This document shows, piece after piece, positions 1-7,890 of a stretch of DNA of 64,000 bases. Each line of letters starts with the position of its first letter. Positions within the stretch are counted from its first letter, which is position 1. The position numbers were made by a program, and so were the translations under genes. Under the pieces are notes generated by a model. It saw nothing but the letters and a program-made list of their open reading frames with translations. It was not told the DNA's origin and ran no database searches. Source of the DNA: Geovibrio thiophilus (lineage in GTDB: Bacteria; Chrysiogenota; Deferribacteres; Deferribacterales; Geovibrionaceae). The DNA is taken from assembly GCF_004087915.1 (NCBI RefSeq), contig NZ_CP035108.1, positions 1,798,001 through 1,862,000 of the forward strand, read 5' to 3'.

Positions 1-103
1 GGAGCTGATAAGCGGGCGTGTGCGGGCGGACTTCGGATTTCACAAGACTGATGTGCTGCTTTTTAATATGAAGGGAGACCTCATAGGAGTTTACAATGCC
101 TGA
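1..103 (+). CDS. cbiD: C-terminal end of CbiD (cobalt-precorrin-5B C1-methyltransferase), partial
   Basis: The last 33 codons of a gene entering from the left edge, in the frame that starts at base 2 and stops at TGA 101-103. The visible end (LLFNMKGDLIGVYNA) looks like the final strand of CbiD, and the position directly before cbiE fits. CbiD methylates C1 of cobalt-precorrin-5B in the anaerobic corrin pathway. The stop overlaps the cbiE start by 8 bp, so the two are translationally coupled. With so little sequence the name rests mainly on context. Confidence 0.5.
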   Translation, partial: ELISGRVRADFGFHKTDVLLFNMKGDLIGVYNA

Positions 104-704
104 CATATACATAATCTCCACCGGAACCGGACACCCTGACATGCTCACAGGCAAGGCGAAAAAAGCGCTCAGCCTGATAGACCTCGCAGTGGGCGGCGAA
201 AGGTTCAGAGGCTGGGTCAGCGTCCCTTATCATGTGCCGGAGCCTCTCATAAGCGGCACTCATGAGTTTATAAGAAACAACAGAGGCAAACGCATAGGCG
301 TTCTGGTCACGGGAGATGCTGGCTTTTTCAGCCTCGCTAAATCAGTGGTGAAGGAGTTCGGCAGGGAGAATGTTACGGTTATTGAAGGCATAAGCGTTGT
401 TCAGGCGGCCTTTGCCGCCATAGCAGAGCCTTGGGAAAACGCTGTCTTCCTCTCTGCCCACGGCAGAAACGGATTTGATGCCGAAAAAGCGGTCAATGCG
501 GAGAGGTTTCTGATACTCTGCGACAAGGTGAACAACCCAAGAAAAATTATTGAGGAAAACAGCCGTCTGATAAAGAATTTTGAACTTTGGGTTACCGCAA
601 ACCTCAGTCTGGACAGCGAGAGAATACACAGAGTCACGCTTAATGAACCCATCCCCGAAGATGCCCTCTCATGCGTGGTTGGAATAAGGAAAACAGGTGA
701 ATAA
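96..704 (+). CDS. cbiE: Cobalt-precorrin-7 C5-methyltransferase CbiE
   Basis: A 202-residue SAM-dependent methyltransferase of the tetrapyrrole methylase fold, acting in the cytoplasm on C5 of the corrin ring. The N-terminal signature TGTGHPDMLTGKA (about residues 9-21) and the glycine-rich VTGDAGFFSL (71-80) are typical of CbiE. The length matches stand-alone CbiE, without the fused CbiT (C15-methyltransferase/decarboxylase) found in CobL proteins. CbiT is not in the window and probably lies upstream. The start overlaps the previous stop and the stop abuts the next ATG, so this is part of a tight cbiDEFGHJ operon. Confidence 0.9.
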   Translation: MPDIYIISTGTGHPDMLTGKAKKALSLIDLAVGGERFRGWVSVPYHVPEPLISGTHEFIRNNRGKRIGVLVTGDAGFFSLAKSVVKEFGRENVTVIEGISVVQAAFAAIAEPWENAVFLSAHGRNGFDAEKAVNAERFLILCDKVNNPRKIIEENSRLIKNFELWVTANLSLDSERIHRVTLNEPIPEDALSCVVGIRKTGE

Positions 705-1457
705 ATGGCAAAAGTCTATTTCATAGGCGCGGGACCCGGCGACCCTGAGTTGATAACCCTCAAGGGTATAAACACAATCAAGAAATGCGAAACAGTCATA
801 TACGCCGGAAGTCTGGTATCAAAAGAAATTCTCACCCACTGCACCTCAACCGCAGAGATATATAACTCCGCTTCCATGAATCTGAGTGAGATTATAGAAG
901 TGACAAAAAAGGCGGTGGAAAAAGGGCGGAACGTGGCACGCCTTCATACCGGCGATCCGTCAGTCTACAGCGCGCTGAATGAGCAGATGGAGGAGCTGGA
1001 CACACTGGGAATAGAATATGATATAATCCCCGGAGTGACCGCCCTTTTCGCCTCAGCCGCCGCTCTGCGGAACGAGCTGACACTGCCTGAAATATCTCAG
1101 ACTGTCGTCATAAGCCGCATAGAGGGGAGAACCCCCGTTCCGGCGGACGAGAGCGTGGAGCGTCTGGCGTCCCACGGCGGAACCTTCTGCTTTTACCTCT
1201 CTGTGGACAGGTTCGCGGACATTGCGGACACCTTTATTAAAAAAGGCTGGAATCCAGACACCCCCGCCGCCGCGGTCTACAGGGCAAGCTGGACTGATGA
1301 GCGCATTCTGCGGGGTACGCTCACCGACCTTGATGAAAAAATAAAAGAGAGCGGCATCAACAAGCACGCTCTGATCATAATAGGTCACGCTCTGGGCGGC
1401 AAAGGCTCACACTCCAAACTTTATGATAAGGATTTCTCGCATGGAACACGCCCGTAA
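705..1457 (+). CDS. cbiF: Cobalt-precorrin-4 C11-methyltransferase CbiF
   Basis: A 250-residue tetrapyrrole methylase that transfers a methyl group from SAM to C11 of cobalt-precorrin-4. The family motif GAGPGDPELIT is at residues 8-18 and the SAM-binding HTGDPSVY loop at 81-88, followed by YDIIPGVTALFASAAAL. Length is normal for CbiF/CobM. The start follows the cbiE stop with no gap, and the end overlaps cbiG by 17 bp, which fits one polycistronic message. Confidence 0.93.
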   Translation: MAKVYFIGAGPGDPELITLKGINTIKKCETVIYAGSLVSKEILTHCTSTAEIYNSASMNLSEIIEVTKKAVEKGRNVARLHTGDPSVYSALNEQMEELDTLGIEYDIIPGVTALFASAAALRNELTLPEISQTVVISRIEGRTPVPADESVERLASHGGTFCFYLSVDRFADIADTFIKKGWNPDTPAAAVYRASWTDERILRGTLTDLDEKIKESGINKHALIIIGHALGGKGSHSKLYDKDFSHGTRP

Positions 1458-2229
1458 GACAGCGGTTATAGCCGTAACGGAAAAAGGTGCGGAGCTTGCC
1501 GCATTCATCAGCGCTGAAGCAGGATTTGACCTTTTTCTCCCCGAGGAATCAGCGGCAAAACACGGCGCTGTGCCTTATAAAGCGCTTAAAGCATGCTTCG
1601 CCCGCCTGATGGACGGCTCATACAAAGGCATAGTGGCTGTCATGGCGCAGGGAATAGTCACCCGCATGACTGCTCCCCACCTGAAATCAAAGCATGTTGA
1701 TCCGGCTGTTGTCACCTGTGACGAAGTAGGCAGATTCGCCATAAGCTCCATAGCAGGGCATGAGGGCGGCGCAAACAGTCTGGCTCATCTTGTGGCCTCC
1801 ATAACCGGAGCGGTTCCGGTGATAACCACCGCCACGGAAGCGAACAGAACGCACATAATCGGCATAGGCTGCCGCAAAGGCACCTCAAAGGCTGAGATTA
1901 TACATGCGGTACACGGAGCATGCGCCCTTGCGGGCATCAGTGTCAAAGACCTGCGGCTTGCGGCGTCGGCATGGGTTAAAAAGGATGAAGCGGGGCTGCT
2001 GGAAGCTGTGAAAGATCTGAATATCTATGTTCGTTTTATACCTGAACATGCCTATAAAAACAGCCTGTACCGCTTCACAGAGCACGAGGCGCCCATGAAG
2101 CATTTCGGCATTCCCGGTGTGGCGGAGCCGTCGGCTGTACTCGCTGCCGTCAATCCGATTATAGTATTGCCCCGTACTGTCATGGGCTCGGTGACTGTGG
2201 CAATCATCAAGGAGGGTCTTAATGGCTGA
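1441..2229 (+). CDS. cbiG: Cobalt-precorrin-5A hydrolase CbiG, short form
   Basis: CbiG opens the ring-A lactone of cobalt-precorrin-5A and releases the two-carbon fragment as acetaldehyde, a step specific to the anaerobic pathway. The N-terminal domain shows GIVTRMTAPHL, VVTCDEVGRFAIS and the GHEGGANSLA loop. The C-terminal domain starts at GIGCRKGT and carries VKKDEAGLLE. About 80 residues that separate these domains in enterobacterial CbiG (roughly 350 residues) are absent: PVITTATEANRTHII runs straight into the C-terminal domain. I chose ATG 1441 (262 aa), which has an AAGGA ribosome site 8 nt upstream. An in-frame ATG at 1423 would add six residues and lacks a good site. Confidence 0.88.
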   Translation: MEHARKTAVIAVTEKGAELAAFISAEAGFDLFLPEESAAKHGAVPYKALKACFARLMDGSYKGIVAVMAQGIVTRMTAPHLKSKHVDPAVVTCDEVGRFAISSIAGHEGGANSLAHLVASITGAVPVITTATEANRTHIIGIGCRKGTSKAEIIHAVHGACALAGISVKDLRLAASAWVKKDEAGLLEAVKDLNIYVRFIPEHAYKNSLYRFTEHEAPMKHFGIPGVAEPSAVLAAVNPIIVLPRTVMGSVTVAIIKEGLNG

Positions 2230-2959
2230 AGGAAGACTCTTTGTGACAGGTACCGGACCCGGCAAAACCGACTACACCGCTCCGGCAGCCCTTGAGGCTA
2301 TAAAAAACGCCGATTTCATATGCGGATACACCCCGTATGTTGATGCGGTTAATGAATATATATCACCCGATGCGGAAGTCTTCACAAACGGAATGACCGG
2401 CGAAACCGAACGGGTTGAAAAAGCTGTGGAAGCTGCGCAGGCGGGCAGAAACGTTGCGCTTGTCTGCGGCGGGGATGCTTCGCTGTATTCCCTTGCCTCA
2501 CTGGTTTATGAAAAGACCGCAAATACTGATATAATAGAAGTAATACCGGGCATAACAGCCGCCCTTTCCGCCTCCGCACGTTTAGGCGCTCCCGTGGCGG
2601 ATGACTTGGCGATCATCTCCATGTCTGACCTGCTCACTCCTTGGGAGGTTATAAAGAAACGGATAGATGCGGTAAACGCAGGGGATTTTGTCTGCGCCGT
2701 ATACAACCCGAGAAGCAGGAAACGCACTGAACAGATTGAACACGCTCTCAGGGTTTTCGCCTCAAGGGGGAATCTCGCCTGCGGATATGTACGCAATTCC
2801 CACAGGTATGGAGAAACCATGTGGGCGGGAAGACTGTCCGAGCTCAACACTGAGGATCTGGACATGAGCACGGTGCTTATAATCGGCTGTAAAAAAACAA
2901 TAATCAAAAACGGAAAGCTGGTCACCCCGCGCGGTTATACGGATAAATACGGAGAATAA
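2222..2959 (+). CDS. cbiH: Precorrin-3B / cobalt-precorrin-3 C17-methyltransferase CbiH
   Basis: A 245-residue tetrapyrrole methylase that methylates C17 and drives ring contraction. The diagnostic motifs of CbiH/CobJ are present: GTGPGKTDYTAPAA near the N-terminus, GYTPYVD (36-42), CGGDASLYS (82-90) and VYNPRSRKR (160-168). No C-terminal extension is present, so this is the compact CbiH type. The start overlaps the cbiG stop by 8 bp and the next gene begins 2 bp after the stop. Confidence 0.92.
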   Translation: MAEGRLFVTGTGPGKTDYTAPAALEAIKNADFICGYTPYVDAVNEYISPDAEVFTNGMTGETERVEKAVEAAQAGRNVALVCGGDASLYSLASLVYEKTANTDIIEVIPGITAALSASARLGAPVADDLAIISMSDLLTPWEVIKKRIDAVNAGDFVCAVYNPRSRKRTEQIEHALRVFASRGNLACGYVRNSHRYGETMWAGRLSELNTEDLDMSTVLIIGCKKTIIKNGKLVTPRGYTDKYGE

Positions 2960-2961
2960 AC

Positions 2962-3663
2962 ATGATACTGGTACTGGGCGGCACATCCGTCACACACAAG
3001 GTTGTCGAAGGACTTAAAGATAAGGATTTCATCATAACCCTTGCCACGGATTACGGCGAACGTGAGTTCCGACTCAGATACCCCGATAATGTGATGAAGA
3101 TCCGCTTCAGTGAGGAAACGATGGAGTGCTTCATCAAAAACAGGCATGTGACCGAAATCATAGACACCACACACCCGCACGCGGCGGAAATAACCGCCAC
3201 GGCGAAGACTGTTGCCTGCAAATGCGGCATACCCTACACGAATCTTGTGAGAAAAACCGAAGAGATAAAGGAGACTGATCTTGTGCATGTCTTCTCAAAC
3301 TATGAGGAGGCAGTCTGCTTTCTGAGAGAGGCTGGGTTCAGGAGGATTCTTTTCACCACAGGCAGCAACAACATCCGCCTTTTTTCCGAATTCGCCCATA
3401 ACGGCTGGGTGCGGATTCTCCCCTATGAAAAGTCCATTGAAAAATGTGTGCAGTCGGGGTTTGAGCGCTCAAGGATAATAGCCATGCAGGGTCCCTTCAC
3501 CACTGAGTTTAACGCATCGCTCTTCCGTGAGCTGGGCATAGGGTGTGTAGTATCAAAAAACAGCGGCGAGGGGAGCGGCTTTAAGGAAAAGCTAAACGCC
3601 TGTCTTATCCTGAGAATACACTGCGTGATTATAAACCCGCCCGAAGAAGAAGCAGACCGTTAA
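2962..3663 (+). CDS. cbiJ: Cobalt-precorrin-6A reductase CbiJ
   Basis: A 233-residue NAD(P)H-dependent reductase that reduces the macrocycle of cobalt-precorrin-6A. It opens with the Rossmann-like MILVLGGTSVTH, then shows IDTTHPHAAEIT and the conserved ILFTTGSNNI segment of the CbiJ/CobK family. It is the last gene of the + strand run. Its 3' end overlaps the 3' end of the convergent cbiC by 35 bp, so the two reading frames share sequence at their tails. Confidence 0.87.
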   Translation: MILVLGGTSVTHKVVEGLKDKDFIITLATDYGEREFRLRYPDNVMKIRFSEETMECFIKNRHVTEIIDTTHPHAAEITATAKTVACKCGIPYTNLVRKTEEIKETDLVHVFSNYEEAVCFLREAGFRRILFTTGSNNIRLFSEFAHNGWVRILPYEKSIEKCVQSGFERSRIIAMQGPFTTEFNASLFRELGIGCVVSKNSGEGSGFKEKLNACLILRIHCVIINPPEEEADR

Positions 3664-4240
3664 TCACTGTCGCGGCGCATGGACTGCCGCCTTTTGCGCC
3701 TATATTTGAGACATGGGGAATATCTGTTTTCATAAGCAGTTCCTTCGACTCCGCAGCCTTCACGAAACCCACAGGCAGCCCCGCCACGAACACGGGGTTC
3801 ATCTTACCCGCCTCAGTGAGTTCTATGAGCTTTAAAAGTGCCGTAGGCGCATTGCCTATGGCATAAACCGCTTCGGGATATTTCTCCGCGGCGTAAACCA
3901 CTGCCGTTTCCGCTCTGGTGAGGTTGAGCTCCTTTGACCTTTCTATGACCTCCGGCTCACTGATGAAGCACATCACCTTATTGCCGCTTTCACCCAGATA
4001 CCTTTTGGTTATTCCGGCTGTGACCATAGTCACGTCCGTTATGATCGGCGCTCCGTCCCTGAGAGCCTCGATGCCTGCCTCAAGGCGGTGAATACGGGTA
4101 AGTACGGCAAACTCAGGGTCGCCTGTGGTGTGTATAAGCTTGCGGACTATCAGCTTTTCCGCCTCGGTAAAACGGGAGAGGTCCGTTATGGAATCAATAA
4201 TCTCAAAGCTTTCCTTCTCTATACTCAAGCCCTTATCCAT
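3629..4240 (-). CDS. cbiC: Cobalt-precorrin-8 methylmutase CbiC
   Basis: A 203-residue methylmutase that moves a methyl group from C11 to C12 to give (cobyrinic) hydrogenobyrinic acid. The catalytic histidine sits in KLIHTTGDPEF (H37). The substrate-binding stretches TDVTMVTAGI, AIGNAPTALL, GLPVGFV and SNIGAKGGSP are all present. It is the last gene of the - strand run cbiP, precorrin-2 dehydrogenase, cbiA, cbiC, starting 9 bp after cbiA. Confidence 0.93.
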   Translation of the reverse strand: MDKGLSIEKESFEIIDSITDLSRFTEAEKLIVRKLIHTTGDPEFAVLTRIHRLEAGIEALRDGAPIITDVTMVTAGITKRYLGESGNKVMCFISEPEVIERSKELNLTRAETAVVYAAEKYPEAVYAIGNAPTALLKLIELTEAGKMNPVFVAGLPVGFVKAAESKELLMKTDIPHVSNIGAKGGSPCAATVINGLLLLRAGL

Positions 4241-4249
4241 AAAAACTCC

Positions 4250-5551
4250 TTATTTCAGTATGAAATCCAGCACTGACGGATTGGAAGCGAAATGAAAGTG
4301 CACATAACCCGCCAGAGTGTTTTTTTTCAGAAAGCCGTCCTCTGAGCGTGCCTTAGATGTGACTTTCTCAAGGGTAAACAGATACTTCTCACGCACGTTT
4401 TCCAGCATCGAATAGTGAAACTCATGCCCCACAAGTCCGTTCAGATGCCCGCTGCCTGTCACCCGCACATAGCCAAGAGCCTGTCGCCTGTCCGTCATGC
4501 GGCATTCGGCATCAAACACACCCGCCATGCGGTGAAACTCGTCCTCTATGTTTATTCCGTCCGTCAGAAGCATCATCCCGCCGCATTCGGCAACCATCCG
4601 CCCGCCCGAGAGAGCATGCTCCCTCAGCCAGTCAAGCATCGTCCCCTGTGCCGCAAGTTCCCTGACATAAAGCTCGGGATAGCCGCCGCCTATGTACACA
4701 AGGTCGGCGTCTTCAACGGTTTCTCCTTTCAGCGGCGAAAAGAAGCGTATCTCATACCCTCTTCTTCTGAGCTCACGGAAATTCGCCTCGTAGTAAAAGC
4801 TGAAAGCGTGATCAAACGCCACCGCGCAGAGCTTATCCGCCACAGGACATGCGCCTGCTGTCTTTGTGAGCGGTTTTGTTAGCTTCAATGCGGCAAGGGA
4901 GTTTATATCAATGCAGGCTGCTGCCAGCCCGGCGCATTTGGCGTAATACTCCTCTTCCGTCTCAAGCGCTGTGGCTATGCCCAAGTGTCTGGATTTGACA
5001 AGCGGCTCCGCCTGCTTCGGAACACTGCCGAAAACTGTCAGTCCTGTATGGTGCTTTACTGCGTCCGTTATGAGTTTTTCATGGTTGAGGGAAGCGGTGT
5101 TGTTTATAATAACCCCCGCTATCTCCGCATCCGTGCTGAGAGCCTCTATCCCTTTGAGGAAAGCGGCTGCGGTGTATGAGCTTGAGGCGGCGTTCAGCAC
5201 AATCACCGCGGGCAGACCGAGAGTTGAGGCAATATCATAAGTGCTCCCTTTGAAGTCTGTGTGATCCACACCGTCGAAAAAGCCCATAACCCCTTCCGCC
5301 ACAGCTACATCCCGCCCTCTGCACCCTTCGGCAAAGATCTGTTTTACAGCGGCGTCATCCAGCATAACTGTATCAAGATTCTCAGCCGTGTGCCCTGCGC
5401 TTCTTGTCAGATGGCGGGTGTCTATGTAGTCAGGACCGCATTTAAACGGCGCGACTTTTCTGCCCGAATCCGCAAGAGCCCTGATTATTCCTGTGGTCAG
5501 GGTGGTTTTCCCCGAGCCGCTCTTTTCCGCCCCTATGACAAACCCGTTCAT
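4250..5551 (-). CDS. cbiA: Cobyrinate a,c-diamide synthase CbiA
   Basis: A 433-residue glutamine- and ATP-dependent amidotransferase that amidates the a and c side chains of cobyrinic acid. The N-terminal dethiobiotin-synthetase-like domain has the P-loop GAEKSGSGKTTL (7-18). The C-terminal class I glutaminase-like domain has GGGYPELY (288-295), the nucleophile C323 in MVAECGGMML and the catalytic histidine region GYVHFHFAS near the C-terminus. Length and order are standard. It directly abuts the upstream precorrin-2 dehydrogenase gene and is co-transcribed with cbiC. Confidence 0.94.
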   Translation of the reverse strand: MNGFVIGAEKSGSGKTTLTTGIIRALADSGRKVAPFKCGPDYIDTRHLTRSAGHTAENLDTVMLDDAAVKQIFAEGCRGRDVAVAEGVMGFFDGVDHTDFKGSTYDIASTLGLPAVIVLNAASSSYTAAAFLKGIEALSTDAEIAGVIINNTASLNHEKLITDAVKHHTGLTVFGSVPKQAEPLVKSRHLGIATALETEEEYYAKCAGLAAACIDINSLAALKLTKPLTKTAGACPVADKLCAVAFDHAFSFYYEANFRELRRRGYEIRFFSPLKGETVEDADLVYIGGGYPELYVRELAAQGTMLDWLREHALSGGRMVAECGGMMLLTDGINIEDEFHRMAGVFDAECRMTDRRQALGYVRVTGSGHLNGLVGHEFHYSMLENVREKYLFTLEKVTSKARSEDGFLKKNTLAGYVHFHFASNPSVLDFILK

Positions 5552-6010
5552 TTACTCACCTTTTTCGAGAAATACGGCTATTTTATCCCTCAGCTTTTTG
5601 GAGAATGAAGGCTCCTGACCCTGCGTTGATACAGAAACCACAGTACCCGTGTCCATGTCCGCATAAACAGCGGGCATATGAAAATCGCTCATGTCCGGAT
5701 CATCCGCAACATTCACAGGTATATTTTTGATCTTCGCCTCTATTGCCAGCTCACGGTTGACCTCCTTGTCATCAGTGCAGATGAAAAGGAAATCCGCCCC
5801 GCGCATATCCTCCGCTGATGCGACTCTGAGAATCGTTTCAATCCCTTCATTATTCATTATTCCTTCAGTTGCGGACGGTGCTATGACTCTGATTTTGGGC
5901 TCCATACGGATCAGGGAGGCGATCTTCCGCTCCGCCACCTTGCCGCCGCCGATAAAAACAAGCCTTTTACCCCGTATATTCACAGATAAAGGGAAGTAGG
6001 ACAGTTTCAT
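5552..6010 (-). CDS. Precorrin-2 dehydrogenase (Met8 / SirC / CysG N-terminal type)
   Basis: A 152-residue NAD-dependent enzyme that oxidises precorrin-2 to sirohydrochlorin, the branch point for sirohaem and anaerobic cobalamin synthesis. The first half is a Rossmann fold with LVFIGGGKVAERKI (18-30). The second half contains NVADDPDMSDFHMPAV, VVSVSTQGQEPSFSKKLRD, typical of the family. It lacks the C-terminal methylase of full CysG. Its start overlaps the cbiP stop by 4 bp. Its place among cbi genes suggests that it supplies sirohydrochlorin for cobalt insertion. The cobaltochelatase is not in the window. Confidence 0.87.
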   Translation of the reverse strand: MKLSYFPLSVNIRGKRLVFIGGGKVAERKIASLIRMEPKIRVIAPSATEGIMNNEGIETILRVASAEDMRGADFLFICTDDKEVNRELAIEAKIKNIPVNVADDPDMSDFHMPAVYADMDTGTVVSVSTQGQEPSFSKKLRDKIAVFLEKGE

Positions 6011-7431
6011 AAAACCCCCTTCAATATCAGATCTATGTCGCAGTTATGCTTTATAGTCTCAGCCAGCAGGTCAAGCTGGCGTTCTTTTTCGTTTACATAG
6101 TCAGTTTCTTCAAAAGCCGTGCCGAGAAGAGAGTTCAGTGCCTTTATGTTCTCACTGTGTTCAAAGAAGCCGTGGAGATATGTTCCGAACACCTTTCCCT
6201 TTGCGGTGCAGACACCGTTTTCGGCAAGGCTTACCAGATCTCCGGTTTCCGTTCTGCCCATGTGCATTTCATAACCGGTGAGAGTCAGTCCGCTCCATGC
6301 GTTTCGTCCGGCATATTCTTTATGAATAAGCTCTTTTTGCTGAGTTATCACAGTTGACACAGGAAGAAGTCCCAGCCCGTTTATTCCGCCCTTTTCTCCT
6401 TCGATTCCCAGAGGATCGGTTATTTTTTCACCAAGCATCTGGAACCCGCCGCATATGCCGATTACAGGTATACGCCCGACCGCTTTCTTAACAGCTTCTG
6501 CAAAACCTGATTCCCGCAGAAACTTCATATCGTAAATTGTGTGTTTACTGCCCGGAATGATAACAATATCACAGTCATACAGTTCGTGAGGCTTGGAGGC
6601 ATATACGAGCTGTACGCACTTCATGGCTTTCAGCGGAGCGAAGTCGGAAAAATTGCTTATGTACGGCAGACGGACAACGCCGACCTTCATCTCTGCCTTT
6701 TCCGTGTCGGACTGTATATCCTGCGAATCCTCCTCCTCAAGGGAAAGACGCATATGGGGCATAATGCCCGTAACAGGAACAGGGATAAGCTCCCCGAACA
6801 TCCGTATTCCGGGCTCAAGGAGGGTTTTATCTCCTCTGAACTTATTTATTATGAAGCCCTTGACAAGCCTTGCCGTGTCAGCGGGCAGAAGATCGTAGGT
6901 TCCCTTCATCCACGCGAAAACTCCGCCTCTGTCTATGTCGCCGATTATCTGCACATCGGCATTGGCATATTCCGCCATGCGCATATTGACTATATCTGTC
7001 TTATGGAGATTGATTTCGGCGGGGCTGCCAGCGCCTTCCATGACGATTACTTCGTATTGTGATGCGAGGGAGTCATAGGCTTTGCAGGCGGTATCAAAAT
7101 TTTCGGATGACAGAGTGTAGTATTCCCTTGCGGAATAAACGCCCGCCACCATGCCCATGCGCACAAGCTGGGACTTAGCCTCACCCTGCGGCTTAAGGAG
7201 AATGGGGTTCATGCGCACATCGGGTGTGATGCCCGCCGCCTCCGCCTGAAGAATCTGCGCCCTGCCCATCTCTAAACCGTCCGTCGTTACGCCTGCATTG
7301 AGCGCCATATTCTGGGATTTAAAAGGGGCGACACTCACACCCATGTTATTAAGCAGACGGCAGAAGCCGGCAGTCAGAAGACTTTTGCCCACACCTGAAC
7401 CTGTTCCCTGAAACATGATGGATTTTGCCAT
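6007..7431 (-). CDS. cbiP: Cobyric acid synthase CbiP (CobQ)
   Basis: A 474-residue glutamine-dependent amidotransferase that amidates the b, d, e and g side chains of adenosylcobyrinic a,c-diamide. It has the N-terminal P-loop GTGSGVGKS (9-17), PFKSQNMALNAGVT (36-49), GDIDRGGVFAW and, in the glutaminase domain, the nucleophile C327 in IGICGGFQMLG and the histidine of GTYLHGFFEH. Length matches the family. It is the first gene of the - strand cbiP-dehydrogenase-cbiA-cbiC operon, and its promoter should lie in 7432-7599, shared with the divergent membrane module. Confidence 0.95.
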   Translation of the reverse strand: MAKSIMFQGTGSGVGKSLLTAGFCRLLNNMGVSVAPFKSQNMALNAGVTTDGLEMGRAQILQAEAAGITPDVRMNPILLKPQGEAKSQLVRMGMVAGVYSAREYYTLSSENFDTACKAYDSLASQYEVIVMEGAGSPAEINLHKTDIVNMRMAEYANADVQIIGDIDRGGVFAWMKGTYDLLPADTARLVKGFIINKFRGDKTLLEPGIRMFGELIPVPVTGIMPHMRLSLEEEDSQDIQSDTEKAEMKVGVVRLPYISNFSDFAPLKAMKCVQLVYASKPHELYDCDIVIIPGSKHTIYDMKFLRESGFAEAVKKAVGRIPVIGICGGFQMLGEKITDPLGIEGEKGGINGLGLLPVSTVITQQKELIHKEYAGRNAWSGLTLTGYEMHMGRTETGDLVSLAENGVCTAKGKVFGTYLHGFFEHSENIKALNSLLGTAFEETDYVNEKERQLDLLAETIKHNCDIDLILKGVL

Positions 7432-7519
7432 TTTCCCCTCTTTTATACGAACTTAATCAATCCTGAACCAAACAGCAAGCATGATATACTGCTCACTTAT
7501 TTAGTTATATAAAATTTTA

Positions 7520-7547
7520 TTGATCTTATCTAATATTTCGTTAATAT
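7520..7547 (+). promoter_or_regulatory. Candidate sigma-70-type promoter for the first DUF3649-PepSY-DUF3325 module
   Basis: TTGATC (7520-7525), a 16-bp spacer and TAATAT (7542-7547), about 50 bp before the ATG at 7600. The whole divergent gap (7432-7599) is AT-rich. No convincing Fur box or cobalamin riboswitch was seen in it. Confidence 0.35.
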
Positions 7548-7599
7548 ACCCCATAGGTTTTTATTACCTGCAAAATACCATTTGAATCGGGGGATATAA

Positions 7600-7890
7600 A
7601 TGTTCAACTATTCCGCAAAAACAGTTTACAGGCTGGATGTAGCGTCCCGCACTGTGCTGGCTGTATTCGGAGGATACTGGGGCTGCGCGGCTTTTACGGT
7701 TCTCTTTACCCGCCTTCTGCCGTTTGATGCCAAAAGTGCGGCACTGACCGCGAATATGATTTTTTTTCTTATTTACACCTGCGTTTTTATCTGGGTTTTC
7801 TCTGTTAAAAAGCCGCTCACCGCATGGCTCGGCGTGGGCATTCCGTCCGCTGTTTGCGGGTTTGCGCTTTTTCTGTGGGGTGCTGCATGA
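7600..7890 (+). CDS. DUF3649-type small membrane protein, copy 1
   Basis: A 96-residue integral membrane protein with about three hydrophobic segments (roughly 17-40, 47-65, 72-95). I recognise the DUF3649 pattern (YRLDVASRTVLAVFGGYWGC). These proteins usually sit in a three-gene unit with a PepSY-transmembrane protein and a DUF3325 protein next to iron or siderophore uptake genes. Molecular function is not established. Here it is the first gene of such a unit. Its TGA overlaps the ATG of the PepSY gene (ATGA), indicating coupled translation. A close relative is at 15771-16064. Confidence 0.75.
   Translation: MFNYSAKTVYRLDVASRTVLAVFGGYWGCAAFTVLFTRLLPFDAKSAALTANMIFFLIYTCVFIWVFSVKKPLTAWLGVGIPSAVCGFALFLWGAA

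Noticed and set aside
7432-7599. Fur box before the first PepSY module
   Set aside because: AT-rich words resembling half a Fur site are present, but no 19-bp dyad comes close to consensus.
7824-7886. Longer N-terminus for the first PepSY protein
   Set aside because: The extra residues come from the DUF3649 gene in another frame. The paralogue starts at the equivalent of 7887, and the ATGA overlap is shared by both modules.
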